Positions 1 through 8,798 are shown, counted from the first letter of the stretch. The stretch: DNA of 64,000 bases from CAYFZR01 sp046760505 [NCBI: Candidatus Hydrothermarchaeota archaeon] (GCA_046760505.1 JBHIEG010000011.1:1-64000); one strand, 5' to 3'. A program made the numbers and translations. The notes: generated by a model not told the origin, from the letters alone.

Positions 1-749
1 CTGCATGCTCTGTATGCCATTACGTCCTTTTTTCTCCTTTCTCTTATCCATTTCCACGCTGATACCGCGTTATGAATACCATTACCGGTCGGCAAGCCAA
101 ACCTTGATTTTGATACGAGAACGCATCTCATGGCATGGCTTGCTCCTTCTCCAAAAGGAGTAACTGCTGTATCAATTAATATTTTCGAGAAACATTCTCT
201 TCCTACATTTAAGAGTCCTTCTTTTAAGATGCCCGCGCCATTTTCTAGCAGGTTTATTTTTCCTCTAACGGAAGAATCCATTGGATTAAAGGCGAGTAGA
301 ATGGAGGATTCTATATCTGATTCTTTAAGTGTATTAATCTCTTCTTCGTTCATGCTTACCGAGAGGGAATTGTATATAACCTTATCCACGAGACCAATCT
401 CCTCCGAGTATTTTATACCGTGCAATCTTACCTTATATTCTGTTGAATCAACCAAAATAGGTCTATCAAATCTTGAAACAAAATCAAGATATCTTTCAAT
501 TGCAGAATTACTTAATGCAAATACCTGGATCATGCATGGATTTCCAGTGATATCGGATAGTCCCAACATCTCATTGATCAATTCATCTGCTTTATTTTCA
601 TCGAATATTCCTTTTTCTTGGTTTTCTACAATTTTATGCCCTTCATAAAATATAGTTCCAACTAGCACAGTTGGATTCTCTCCAATCTGACCTCCTATCT
701 TTGTGTCTCCGATATTTATTACTTCTTGTTCTCTATCAATCTTAAACAA
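1..749 (-). CDS. mtrH: Tetrahydromethanopterin S-methyltransferase subunit H (partial, C-terminus off window)
   Basis: MtrH transfers the methyl group of methyl-tetrahydromethanopterin to the corrinoid carried by MtrA. About 249 residues are visible before the left edge. The translation begins FKIDREQEV.NIGDTKIGGQ and carries the family segments PTVLVGTIFYEGHKIV, GIFDENKADELINEM and IYNSLS. Later come LLAFNPMDSSVRGK and LIDTAV, then GLPTGNGIHNAVSAWKW. I chose the TTG at 749: it lies 1 nt after the upstream stop, is preceded by AGGTG at normal spacing, and gives the MFK-type N-terminus usual for MtrH. A GTG at 758 would overlap the upstream stop codon. It is the last gene of the mtrB-mtrA cluster. 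Family identity is secure; the start is an inference. Confidence 0.9.
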   Translation of the reverse strand, partial: MFKIDREQEVINIGDTKIGGQIGENPTVLVGTIFYEGHKIVENQEKGIFDENKADELINEMLGLSDITGNPCMIQVFALSNSAIERYLDFVSRFDRPILVDSTEYKVRLHGIKYSEEIGLVDKVIYNSLSVSMNEEEINTLKESDIESSILLAFNPMDSSVRGKINLLENGAGILKEGLLNVGRECFSKILIDTAVTPFGEGASHAMRCVLVSKSRFGLPTGNGIHNAVSAWKWIRERRKKDVMAYRAC

Positions 750-750
750 T

Positions 751-888
751 TTAAGCACCTTTTATAATGAGTAGCAGAAAAAATAAAAGAGTTCCAGCGA
801 TGATTCCGGTGATGAATCCATGCCTTCTTCCTCTCATCATGAGATAAACCTCAATTCTATCAATAAGATATGCCTCTGGATTCTTCAT
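751..888 (-). CDS. Small Mtr membrane subunit (MtrF/MtrG-like, 45 aa)
   Basis: A 45-residue ORF between mtrA and mtrH. It begins MKNPEAYLIDRIEVYLMMRG, has a basic stretch RGRRHG, and ends in one hydrophobic helix of about 20 residues. Its start overlaps the preceding stop (ATGA) and its stop lies 1 nt before the mtrH start, so it sits in the operon slot of MtrF and MtrG. The pattern of an amphipathic N-terminus, a basic turn and a C-terminal helix resembles MtrF, but it is shorter than the usual roughly 65-75 residues. Assignment rests on position and topology, not on a strong motif. MtrF and MtrG are the small membrane anchors of the Mtr complex. Confidence 0.6.
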   Translation of the reverse strand: MKNPEAYLIDRIEVYLMMRGRRHGFITGIIAGTLLFFLLLIIKGA

Positions 889-992
889 ATTATTACTCCT
901 GATATTATTCCTAAAACAAGTCCTAAGAAAAAGAACCTCCAGTCTATCTCTTTTTTTCTGCTTATTTTTAACCAGTAGTTTATTTCTTTCAT
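885..992 (-). CDS. Small Mtr membrane subunit (MtrG/MtrF-like, 35 aa)
   Basis: A 35-residue ORF (MKEINYWLKISRKKEIDWRF followed by one hydrophobic helix). Its ATG overlaps the mtrA stop and its TGA overlaps the next ATG, so it is translationally coupled on both sides. The RKKEIDW..FLGLVLG arrangement recalls the GRDIGILYG-type C-terminus of MtrG, but the long N-terminal helix of known MtrG proteins is absent. With the 45-aa neighbour it fills the mtrF/mtrG positions of a methyltransferase operon. It could be a minimal MtrG or a lineage-specific anchor. Confidence 0.55.
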   Translation of the reverse strand: MKEINYWLKISRKKEIDWRFFFLGLVLGIISGVII

Positions 993-1648
993 AAAAACCA
1001 CCCGTAGAGGGCTGAAAGTAAGATCAAAGACAAAACCATACCTTGTACAAAGCCTTTAAACCATTCGTGTTCATAGTTCTTTAGAAATGCATAGAGCATG
1101 GCCCTCTCATGGACTCTTTCAACAGGTAATTCTTCTTCGTCTTTTTTTGAAATTCTTTTCTCAACCTTAATAATTTCCTTCTTTTCCTCGATTATATAAG
1201 GAGGTTCATCAAAAGGGCCTGGATTTCTCTCTAAACATTTCTTTATGACTTCATATATCTTTTTTCTATCAGTTATCCCCACCATATCCAAGAATTCTAC
1301 TTGCCTGCGGAATCTTTCTATCGCTTCTCTTGGTATGTTCTCTATGTATGGTATCGCGCCTTCTGCATTGATTATCTTTCCCCTTTCATCGATGCCGTTT
1401 TCGTACAAAGCCTTGAAGGTGATCCCCGGCTTATGGCCCTGAACTTCTTCTCCACATACAATTAAGAACCTGATGTTTGGATTTGAAATCACGTTTGCTA
1501 TTACCTTCTCTATGCCTATATTCTCGGTTTTCAAGGGTCCTATTATTGCAACATCATCAAAATCAAAATCAGATGAGAGAGTTACGACTGCTATGGGATC
1601 TCTAGAATCCTTCACCTTATAGTCCCCAGAAACGACCGGCCAATCCAT
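989..1648 (-). CDS. mtrA: Tetrahydromethanopterin S-methyltransferase subunit A
   Basis: MtrA is the corrinoid-carrying subunit that receives the methyl group from MtrH and passes it to coenzyme M. The 219-residue protein opens with WPVVSGDYKV and carries the cobalamin-domain segment IVCGEEVQGHKPGITFKALY. His72 of that segment is the expected lower cobalt ligand. It continues with GAIPYIENIPREAIERFRRQ and VEFLDMVGITD, then a charged linker and one C-terminal membrane helix at about 198-219. The length is close to the family norm. It starts 4 nt after mtrB, and its stop overlaps the next small gene. Confidence 0.95.
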   Translation of the reverse strand: MDWPVVSGDYKVKDSRDPIAVVTLSSDFDFDDVAIIGPLKTENIGIEKVIANVISNPNIRFLIVCGEEVQGHKPGITFKALYENGIDERGKIINAEGAIPYIENIPREAIERFRRQVEFLDMVGITDRKKIYEVIKKCLERNPGPFDEPPYIIEEKKEIIKVEKRISKKDEEELPVERVHERAMLYAFLKNYEHEWFKGFVQGMVLSLILLSALYGWFL

Positions 1649-1652
1649 CTTT

Positions 1653-1874
1653 TCACCTCAAGAATCTAACCATCAAAAAACCTAGTATGAAGCCTGTAAC
1701 TATCGCTTTCTTGCCCCAGAACCAGTCTTCAGAGTTGATCAAAAAAAGGTCTATGATTGAGAATTCATCCTTTATATCGAATTCGATTTCGGCTTTTCTC
1801 TCCTCTAAGGTTGTTATCAAGCCATCCTCAGTTATAATCAACCCGTATTCAGGGGATAGATGAATAGCACGCAT
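1653..1874 (-). CDS. mtrB: Tetrahydromethanopterin S-methyltransferase subunit B-like
   Basis: A 73-residue protein directly upstream of mtrA, the usual place of mtrB. The N-terminus (HLSPEYGLIITEDGLITTLE) matches the MtrB pattern of a short beta segment with a PE-G-I motif, and a single membrane helix lies at the C-terminus (about 55-71). It is shorter than the typical roughly 100-residue MtrB. It is the first gene of the visible operon: upstream lie a promoter-like region and a divergent gene, so mtrE, mtrD and mtrC are not here. GAGAGG precedes the ATG. Identity is supported by position and weak sequence pattern. Confidence 0.65.
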   Translation of the reverse strand: MRAIHLSPEYGLIITEDGLITTLEERKAEIEFDIKDEFSIIDLFLINSEDWFWGKKAIVTGFILGFLMVRFLR

Positions 1875-1896
1875 ATTAACCTCTCAGGTCATAAAA

Positions 1897-1905
1897 CTAT
1901 TTAAG
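1897..1905 (-). promoter_or_regulatory. TATA-like box of the mtr operon
   Basis: CTTAAATAG on the minus strand is centred about 27 nt before the mtrB ATG, the spacing expected between an archaeal TATA box and a transcription start at or near the start codon. A GAGAGG ribosome-binding site also lies in between, so a slightly longer leader is possible. Confidence 0.4.
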
Positions 1906-2061
1906 TTTAAGTCTAATATGAATAACTGCCAAACTTTACGTTTCAATCCCTAAAATCATAGATTTAAATTGTTAAGTATTTATTTTCAAATTACTAATAT
2001 TTTTGAGAATCTGTTGGCTGGAGAAAAATTATTTGTAGTGTAATGGGATATAACTTCAATT

Positions 2062-2478
2062 ATGTGGTCCAGTATAAAAAAGACAATAGAATGGATCTTT
2101 ATCCTACTGATTCTTTTTACGCTCATCTTTGATATCCTTGTATTCACCCACACCGAAGTAGTAGATGTACAACCACCCAACCTTCTCAATGTAAAGGCCA
2201 GATCCACATTCATAGACCAAGAAATACTGATTCAAAATCCAAAGGATTATCCAATAAGCGCAGTGGTAAGCGTTGAGGCACCTAAGTACTGGATCTTGAT
2301 CGGTTTGGTATCTTGGGAACCCAAGACTCTTTCTGGTGTATTAGAGATACCTTACTTCGAAATTATACCTTCAGGAAGATATTACATAATTAACATTTAT
2401 CTACAAGGAAACAACGCGATAAAACCCGGAGAAACGAAGAGGTTTACAGTCCAGTACGGTATAGGTCGGGAAATTTAA
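2062..2478 (+). CDS. Membrane-anchored protein of unknown function
   Basis: 138 residues. One N-terminal membrane helix (about 9-28) is followed by a predicted all-beta extracytoplasmic domain with the segments ARSTFIDQEILIQNPKDYPI and SGRYYIINIYLQG and a short KPGETKRFTVQYG stretch. The IQNP/KPGETKRF pattern resembles immunoglobulin-like domains that pack non-specific polar strands, but no family is recognised. It is divergent from the mtr operon and convergent with the gene at 2507-2902. No catalytic motif is seen. Confidence 0.7.
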   Translation: MWSSIKKTIEWIFILLILFTLIFDILVFTHTEVVDVQPPNLLNVKARSTFIDQEILIQNPKDYPISAVVSVEAPKYWILIGLVSWEPKTLSGVLEIPYFEIIPSGRYYIINIYLQGNNAIKPGETKRFTVQYGIGREI

Positions 2479-2506
2479 CATTAAAGTAAAATTATCAATT
2501 ATGAAA

Positions 2507-2902
2507 CTAAGCTTCCCTCGTTACGCTCACATCCACACAACTCAGCAAGGATTGAACGCGTTCAAAACTCCTGTTCAATAACTCTCTAACAAGTTCTGGT
2601 TGCAATCTTTTGTTTAAGTTGTAAAAGGTCTTTACAGAATCTAAAACTTCTTTATCTCCTGTAGAAACGGTGGCAATACCATTGAGCTTTGCTTTGAAGA
2701 AATATTCGGTCTCTTCTTTGTCCAATGCCTCAGGAGGGTGGGCGTATTCTAGCACGAAGAAAAATTTTAATTCGTTATCTTCTTCCTCATAGCCCTCAAA
2801 TTTTAGTCTTGTTCCTCCTTTACCCTTTGTCTCTTTGTAGTCCCATTCTCTCTTAACATAAGCTTCGGTAAAGAATACACCAAACGTAATTGGTTTCTCC
2901 AT
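2507..2902 (-). CDS. Conserved-looking cytosolic protein of unknown function
   Basis: 131 residues with no signal peptide or membrane helix. Predicted beta strands (ITFGVFFTEAYVKREW, LKFFFVLEYA, GIATVSTGD) are followed by a C-terminal helix (VRELLNRSFERVQSLL). The ATG directly follows the TAA of the RNase J gene with GAGGTGA before it, so the two are translationally coupled. The strand-rich body with a terminal helix recalls SecB-like folds, but that is only an impression. Context suggests a link to RNA turnover. Confidence 0.7.
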   Translation of the reverse strand: MEKPITFGVFFTEAYVKREWDYKETKGKGGTRLKFEGYEEEDNELKFFFVLEYAHPPEALDKEETEYFFKAKLNGIATVSTGDKEVLDSVKTFYNLNKRLQPELVRELLNRSFERVQSLLSCVDVSVTREA

Positions 2903-4150
2903 TTATCTCACCTCGAAAAAATCTCCAAGTTCTGGTGCAGTAGCAGGAATACCTGTCTCGCTGTATATTTCCTCAGCAAATTTCAATGTAACGTCTCTTT
3001 CTCCATGAACAACAAATATCCTTTCCAAATCTTTTTGTTTTTTAATTATATCTATCAGTTCTCTCTTACCCACGTGGGCAGAAAAGTCTAGATAATGAAC
3101 ATTGCAGTTAACCTTCACCTCGATTCCATTTAGGTTAGCTATCCCCTCATCCAAGATTCTTCTTCCCGGAGTTCCTTCTATTTGGTATCCTGTAAATATC
3201 AGGGAACTCTTACTGTCTTTGTATATGTTCTTTAGGTAAAAGACTGCTGGTCCGCCTTGAAGCATCCCAGCGGTAGATAGAATTGCACAAGGCTCTTCAA
3301 TAATATTTTTCCTTCCCCTTCTATTTAGTACCCAAGCGACGTGTCTCATAGCTTTTTTTAAGTGCTTTGGACTTTTTATATACCTTAGATGATTGTTTAA
3401 AATCTTTGTTACCTCTTGGGCCATTCCATCTAGATATGCGGGAAATATGCCATATCTTTCCAAAACTTGCATTATTTCCTGAGACCTTCCTATTGCAAAT
3501 GCTGGGATGAGTGCTATTCCGCTTCTGCTTAATGTTTCCTCTACTATATCAACAAATGTCCTCTCTACTTCTTCCCTTGGAGGATGATCTATGTTTGCAT
3601 ACGTACTTTCAATGATTAAGATGTTGGCATCTCTTGGAATTTCGGCTCCACGCTGAAGTCTGGTCTCTATAGTGTTGATGTCCCCGGTATAGACTATCTT
3701 CTTACCATCGTAATTCAAGGATATCATGGAACTCCCAGGGATGTGGCCAGCATCGCTGTACTCTACTTCAAACTCTTGGACGAAAAAGGTTTTTCCATAC
3801 TCAACTTCTTTAACGAGGGGCATACATCCCATGACGTCTTCTCTTCCAAAGAAATGATATTTTTTGATCTTCAACGAATCTGAATAAAGCAGATCAATGA
3901 GTTCTTTTGTTGGAGGAGTCATGTATACATTTTTCCTGTAACCATATTTGTAAAGAATAGGTATGGATCCCGAATGGTCAAGATGAGCATGGGATAGGAG
4001 TACTGCATTCGCATCATTTTCCCTTATCGGAAGTTGAGGAGGATTAAACATTAAACCATAATCTAGGAGTATGCTGGTTTTTTCTCCCTCTATTTTTATT
4101 GCAGACCTTCCAACTTCTCTTGTACCGCCGAGAAATCTAATTTTTAACAT
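2903..4150 (-). CDS. Archaeal ribonuclease J / beta-CASP metallo-beta-lactamase RNase
   Basis: A 5'-3' exoribonuclease of the beta-CASP family, expected to act in RNA turnover. From the start at 4150 (415 aa) the protein opens MLKIRFLGGTREVGRSAI and has the metal site SHAHLDH (His54, His56, Asp58, His59). DAGHIPGSSM, YTGDI and the beta-CASP segments PAFAIGRSQEIM, STAGMLQGGP and HYLDFSAHVG follow, with a final VHGE. No KH domain precedes the catalytic core, which favours aRNase J over aCPSF1. The reading frame is open to 4342, but the extra residues overlap the DUF1405 gene and have no family match. Confidence 0.9.
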   Translation of the reverse strand: MLKIRFLGGTREVGRSAIKIEGEKTSILLDYGLMFNPPQLPIRENDANAVLLSHAHLDHSGSIPILYKYGYRKNVYMTPPTKELIDLLYSDSLKIKKYHFFGREDVMGCMPLVKEVEYGKTFFVQEFEVEYSDAGHIPGSSMISLNYDGKKIVYTGDINTIETRLQRGAEIPRDANILIIESTYANIDHPPREEVERTFVDIVEETLSRSGIALIPAFAIGRSQEIMQVLERYGIFPAYLDGMAQEVTKILNNHLRYIKSPKHLKKAMRHVAWVLNRRGRKNIIEEPCAILSTAGMLQGGPAVFYLKNIYKDSKSSLIFTGYQIEGTPGRRILDEGIANLNGIEVKVNCNVHYLDFSAHVGKRELIDIIKKQKDLERIFVVHGERDVTLKFAEEIYSETGIPATAPELGDFFEVR

Positions 4151-4169
4151 TTGGGGAAAGTTTCTATCA

Positions 4170-4790
4170 CTACGATTTAAGTTTTTTGGTCTCCTTATCA
4201 TACTTGCTCCTCCAATAAAAAAGCCTGAGCAGGAGCAGAGAGAGAAAAACCGTGAAAAATAAACTCTGGACCAGCAAATAGTTGATATGGGCATTTGACG
4301 GTAGGTAGGGCAAAGTTCCAAATGCATAATCAGATGTATCATTGATCAGAAACCATGAAAATACCAGGGCGATAGTTTTCTTAGAGGGATTTAATATTGG
4401 ATACAAAACCAAAGATTCCAGAGCCATGCCTATGTGAGCAAAAAACAAAATTGAATATAAACTAAAATTCTGAGACAAAAAATAGTCAGAATACAATGCT
4501 ATTGCTGAAACAGTCCATGATCCATATTTTATAAGACCGACGAAGGTTAAAATATTCAAAAATTCAAACAATCTATTCTTAACCAAGAATATAATCAGAA
4601 TAATTGAAAAAAGAAGGGTGTAAAGTGGACAATCGGGTATAAAAATCCAAGAATAGACGGGGCTCGTTCTAAACTGATATTCGTAATAATAAAAACCGAA
4701 GGCTGTACCTAAGAGGTTCAAAACCAATACTATAACCAACAAAAGCTTTCTATCAAAAACTGCTTTTGACAAACGATCAATGGAGTTCAT
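4170..4790 (-). CDS. DUF1405 family membrane protein
   Basis: 206 residues with about six membrane helices. The segment SWIFIPDCPLYTLLF after the first helix and the later HIGMALESLVLYP and NDTSDYAFGTLPYLP are characteristic of DUF1405 (the YpjA-like family). The function is unknown. It is 19 nt upstream of the RNase J start and 58 nt downstream of the acyltransferase gene, so it is probably in the same transcript. The C-terminus is lysine-rich. Confidence 0.85.
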   Translation of the reverse strand: MNSIDRLSKAVFDRKLLLVIVLVLNLLGTAFGFYYYEYQFRTSPVYSWIFIPDCPLYTLLFSIILIIFLVKNRLFEFLNILTFVGLIKYGSWTVSAIALYSDYFLSQNFSLYSILFFAHIGMALESLVLYPILNPSKKTIALVFSWFLINDTSDYAFGTLPYLPSNAHINYLLVQSLFFTVFLSLLLLRLFYWRSKYDKETKKLKS

Positions 4791-4848
4791 TTTAATTTTA
4801 CTAACCTTGTTTTTATATTTTCTGCTTATCCTCTCTATTTTTTCTATT

Positions 4849-5346
4849 TTATCGTCCTTGTCTCATCGTCTTATATATAGGCTTTACAGGAATGCCTCCG
4901 ACAAATGAATCCTTTTGTACATTTTTATTTACCAATGAAAAAGCAGATACGGTTGCATTATCTCCAACTTCCACCCCTGGCAGTATTAAACAGTTTGCGC
5001 CAATCATAACTGACTTCCCTATCTTCACAGGACCCTTTCTCCATTCGTTAATCAGAAATTCGTGAGTTAATATAGTTGTATTGTAACCAATTAAGGAGTT
5101 ATCCCCTATTTCTATAAGTTCTGGGAAGAATATGTCAAATATTACGCCTAATCCAACTGAAACATTCCTTCCTAACTTTATTCCAATTGCCCTGTATAGA
5201 AAATTTTTAACCCTCAGCGAAGGAAGGTATCTACAAGTGTATATGATCAAAAAGTTTAATATCACGCGAAATGGATTTTTTATCCTGTACCATTGACATA
5301 AAGAATTTCCAACGCCTTTATATTCGTTTACGATAAGTTTTCTCAT
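4849..5346 (-). CDS. Left-handed beta-helix (hexapeptide) acyltransferase
   Basis: 165 residues. After an N-terminal helical region (CRYLPSLRVKNFLYRAIGI) comes a hexapeptide-repeat beta helix: IGDNSLIGYNTTI, VKIGKSVMIGANCLILPGVEVGD and VGGIPVKPI. TILTHEF holds the likely catalytic histidine. This is the layout of the maltose/galactoside O-acetyltransferase superfamily; the acceptor cannot be told from sequence. It is the first gene of a probable minus-strand operon ending at 2507 and is divergent from polC across about 115 nt. Confidence 0.85.
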   Translation of the reverse strand: MRKLIVNEYKGVGNSLCQWYRIKNPFRVILNFLIIYTCRYLPSLRVKNFLYRAIGIKLGRNVSVGLGVIFDIFFPELIEIGDNSLIGYNTTILTHEFLINEWRKGPVKIGKSVMIGANCLILPGVEVGDNATVSAFSLVNKNVQKDSFVGGIPVKPIYKTMRQGR

Positions 5347-5462
5347 TTCTTATAACTTATGGCAATTATCTAAAAAAATATTTTGGTGGTTAGATCTTCG
5401 AATTGTCGTGTTCATAGGTTTAATGGAAAGTATCATAAAGAATCGAGTAAAACAATAAAAAC

Positions 5463-8400
5463 ATGGATATTAATGAGTACTTTGACTCACTGAACAAAGA
5501 AGTAAGCTTTCTTTACGATATCGCAAAATTAGCAAGATCAAGAGGAGTAGATCCAGAAACAGAGCCTGAGATACATCTTGCTGGAGATCTTGCAGCAAGA
5601 GTTGAAGGTTTAACAAAAATACCAGTTTCAAAAAGACTCCGAGAATTGAAGGAAAAGGTGGAGAACAGAGAAGAACTAGCCTTTATCTTAGCGAAAGAAA
5701 TGGTGGAAAATAAGATAGTCAATTATTCAAGCATAGAAGAAGCCTGCGAAAACGCCCTGAGAGTTTCCCTAGCCATATTAACTGAAGGAGTCGTGGCTGC
5801 TCCCCTGGAAGGCATCGCAAAGGTAAAGGTAAAGGATAATCCAGATGGAACAAAATACCTAGCAATTTATTTTGCAGGACCGATAAGATCCGCTGGAGGT
5901 ACCGCTCAAGCATTAGCGGTTCTGATAGCCGATTACATAAGAAGAGTAGTTGGATTGGATAGATACAAACCATCTGAACAGGAAATCGAGAGATTTGTGG
6001 AAGAAATCGAGCTGTATCAAAGCGAAGTAACAAATCTGCAGTATTCTCCCAGTCAAGAAGAGGTCCGCTTTTCCCTGAGCAACATACCTGTGGAAATAAC
6101 AGGGGATCCTACTGACAGATACGAAGTATCTGGATACAGAAACCTGAAAAGAATAGAAACAAACCAGATTAGGGGTGGAGCAATACTGGCTCTGACCGAA
6201 GGTGTCTTACAAAAGGCGAACAAGCTTCGAATGTATGTTGAAAGATTAAATCTAGACGGATGGGACTGGATAGAAAAAATAAAGAAAGAATCAGACGAAA
6301 AAGAGGATAAAAATAAAAAACTGGTCTACATGGATGATATAATCGGTGGTAGACCTGTTATCGCGCATCCTTCCGCAAAAGGAGGATTCAGACTCAGATA
6401 CGGAAGATCAAGAAACAGTGGTCTAGCCGCAGTTGGAATACATCCTGCATGCATGGTATTGCTGGACAATTTCATAGTCACAGGAACTCAGATCAAGATT
6501 GAAAGGCCAGGAAAGGCAGGTTCAGTTGTGCCTTGCTCTTCTATTGAAGGCCCCCTGGTGAGACTAAAGAACGGAAGCGTAATCAAGGTAAACGATGTTG
6601 AACTTGCTGAAAAAATAAAGGAAGATTTAGACGCTATCTTAGACCTTGGAGAAATACTTATAGCCTTCGGAGAGTTTCTGAGGAACAATCACAGATTGTT
6701 ACCGGGAGCTTACTGTCATGAATGGTGGGTAAAAGAAGTAGAAAAGGTTTTGGGTCCAAATTTTAAATACGAAGAACTGAGCGAGAGAGAACTAGTGGAA
6801 CTCTCTGAAAAATACGGAATACCTCTACATCCTAAGTATACATACTTCTGGCACGAAATTAAGGAATCTGATTACATCTTTCTTTCTGAATATGTACATT
6901 CAAATGGATTATTTAGGGATGGTGAACTAATTCTAGCAATGAATAGCCTTGTTAAAAAAATATTAGAAGATTTGGGAGTAGAACATTATGTGGAAAAAGA
7001 TATAATAGTTAAAGAAGGTTCATATGCTTTATTGAAGTCTTTAGGTCTTTACTTTGATAGAGAAATAAGAAAAAAATACGATAAAATTAGTCCACTGGGG
7101 AAGCCAGACTCACTGGAGTTGGCAGTAAAAATTTCGGGTCTTTTAATAAGAAAAAAGGCTCCTACAAGGATTGGATGTAGAATGGGAAGGCCAGAAAAGG
7201 CCGATGTTCGAAAAATGCGCCCCGCTCCCCACGTTTTATTTCCTGTTGGCCAAGCAGGAGGCAGAATAAGATCTCTAAACAACGCAATGAAAGAAGAAAA
7301 AATAGAGGTAGAAATCGTAAATAGGATATGCGAGAACTGTAACAGGGTAACTTTCTTAAATAAGTGTGTGTGCGGAGGAAGGACCCAAATAAGTTTTGCA
7401 TGTCCTAAATGCGGTAGAAAGAATTCCAATTACTGTGGATCCTGCAATATCTCAGTAAAAGGATTTGGCAAACAAAAGATTCCAATAAGGGAATTGTTAG
7501 AAGGGGCATCTAAAAACATCTCAATCAAGTTACCAGAAACAATTAAGGGAGTTATAGGACTTACATCTAAAAATAAGGTTCCTGAGCCTCTGGAAAAAGG
7601 TATAATTCGTGCATTCTATGATTTACCAGTTTTTAAGGACGGAACCATAAGAGTGGACATGACAGACTTACCTTTAACCCATTTTAAACCATCAGAAATA
7701 GGTACTTCCATAGAAACGCTTAAAAAACTTGGCTACACGGAAGATTATCAGGGAAATCCTCTGGAAAACGAAGAACAGATAATTGAACTGAAGATTCAGG
7801 ATCTCGTATTATCAAAGAGTTGTGCAGACTATTTGGTTAGGACCGCTAAATACATCGACACCCTTCTAGAGAAATTCTACAAGATAGATCCATATTACAG
7901 GGTAGAGGATCCATCTGATTTGATAGGACATCTGGTAGTTGGTATAGCCCCCCATACATCGTGCGGAGTTGTAGGAAGAGTTATCGGATACACAGACGCT
8001 AGCGCATGTCTCGCGCATCCATATTTCCATGCCGCAAAAAGAAGGAACTGTGATGGAGATGAGGATGCTGTAATTTTATTGTTAGATGCTCTGATAAACT
8101 TTTCCTGCAGTTATCTCCCAGAGAAAAGAGGGGGAAAAATGGATGCGCCTCTGGTTCTCACTACCCACATAGATCCACGAGAAATAGACGATGAGGTTCA
8201 TAACTTAGACTGCATGATTTCATATCCAATTGAAATGTATGAATCCTCTCTCAAAAATGAGCACCCCTCTAAAGTGGATCCTCTCATAGATAATGTGAAA
8301 AAAAGGATAAACAATGAAAAAGAATATGAAGGCATTGGTTTTACCCATAATACAGATATAAACCTAGGTCCAAAGAAGAGCGCGTATAAAACTCTTGCAA

Positions 8401-8798
8401 CAATGCTTGAGAAGGTTGATGCACAGTTATCCATAGCAAATAAAGTAAAGGCGGTAGATGCAAGAGACGTTGCAGAAAGAGTTGTAAATACCCACTTCCT
8501 ACCAGATCTTTATGGAAATCTTCGTGCATTTTCGAGACAAAAGTTCAGATGCGTCAGTTGTAATACAAAGCATAGAAGAGTTCCTTTATCTGGTAAATGT
8601 TCCAAATGTAATGGGAAACTTGTTCTCACAGTATCTCATGGCTCAGTAGAGAAATATCTTGAGATAACTAGAAAGTTGATAAGGAACTATGAACTTGGAA
8701 GTTATTTAAATCAGAGGTTAAGTCTACTGGAAGATACAATGAACTCTTTGTTCGTGAATGAAAAGGCGATGCAATCTAGCCTCATAGACTTTGTCTAG
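5463..8798 (+). CDS. polC: DNA polymerase II (family D) large subunit DP2
   Basis: Catalytic subunit of the replicative polymerase D of Euryarchaeota, working with the DP1 exonuclease subunit. It is 1111 residues, full length and free of inteins. It opens YFDSLNKEVSFLYDIAKLAR and has LAIYFAGPIRSAGGTAQALAVL. A cysteine cluster near 625-665 (CENCNRVTF, CPKCGRK, CGSC) is followed by the active-site NCDGD at 862-866 and KRGGKMDAPL. The C-terminus has a second zinc site (CVSCNTKHRR...CSKCNG) and ends in a PCNA-interacting-type tail. The last 4 nt overlap the convergent zinc-ribbon gene. DP1 is not in the window. Confidence 0.98.
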   Translation: MDINEYFDSLNKEVSFLYDIAKLARSRGVDPETEPEIHLAGDLAARVEGLTKIPVSKRLRELKEKVENREELAFILAKEMVENKIVNYSSIEEACENALRVSLAILTEGVVAAPLEGIAKVKVKDNPDGTKYLAIYFAGPIRSAGGTAQALAVLIADYIRRVVGLDRYKPSEQEIERFVEEIELYQSEVTNLQYSPSQEEVRFSLSNIPVEITGDPTDRYEVSGYRNLKRIETNQIRGGAILALTEGVLQKANKLRMYVERLNLDGWDWIEKIKKESDEKEDKNKKLVYMDDIIGGRPVIAHPSAKGGFRLRYGRSRNSGLAAVGIHPACMVLLDNFIVTGTQIKIERPGKAGSVVPCSSIEGPLVRLKNGSVIKVNDVELAEKIKEDLDAILDLGEILIAFGEFLRNNHRLLPGAYCHEWWVKEVEKVLGPNFKYEELSERELVELSEKYGIPLHPKYTYFWHEIKESDYIFLSEYVHSNGLFRDGELILAMNSLVKKILEDLGVEHYVEKDIIVKEGSYALLKSLGLYFDREIRKKYDKISPLGKPDSLELAVKISGLLIRKKAPTRIGCRMGRPEKADVRKMRPAPHVLFPVGQAGGRIRSLNNAMKEEKIEVEIVNRICENCNRVTFLNKCVCGGRTQISFACPKCGRKNSNYCGSCNISVKGFGKQKIPIRELLEGASKNISIKLPETIKGVIGLTSKNKVPEPLEKGIIRAFYDLPVFKDGTIRVDMTDLPLTHFKPSEIGTSIETLKKLGYTEDYQGNPLENEEQIIELKIQDLVLSKSCADYLVRTAKYIDTLLEKFYKIDPYYRVEDPSDLIGHLVVGIAPHTSCGVVGRVIGYTDASACLAHPYFHAAKRRNCDGDEDAVILLLDALINFSCSYLPEKRGGKMDAPLVLTTHIDPREIDDEVHNLDCMISYPIEMYESSLKNEHPSKVDPLIDNVKKRINNEKEYEGIGFTHNTDINLGPKKSAYKTLATMLEKVDAQLSIANKVKAVDARDVAERVVNTHFLPDLYGNLRAFSRQKFRCVSCNTKHRRVPLSGKCSKCNGKLVLTVSHGSVEKYLEITRKLIRNYELGSYLNQRLSLLEDTMNSLFVNEKAMQSSLIDFV

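Noticed and set aside
130-648. Plus-strand ORF of 172 codons
   Set aside because: It is the antisense shadow of mtrH, whose minus-strand frame matches the family throughout.
1940-1975. Single CRISPR-like TTTCAATCCCT sequence
   Set aside because: Only one copy, with no repeat-spacer periodicity and no cas genes in the window.
4151-4342. N-terminal extension of the RNase J reading frame
   Set aside because: It overlaps the DUF1405 coding region and has no similarity pattern. The family begins at MLKIRFLGG.
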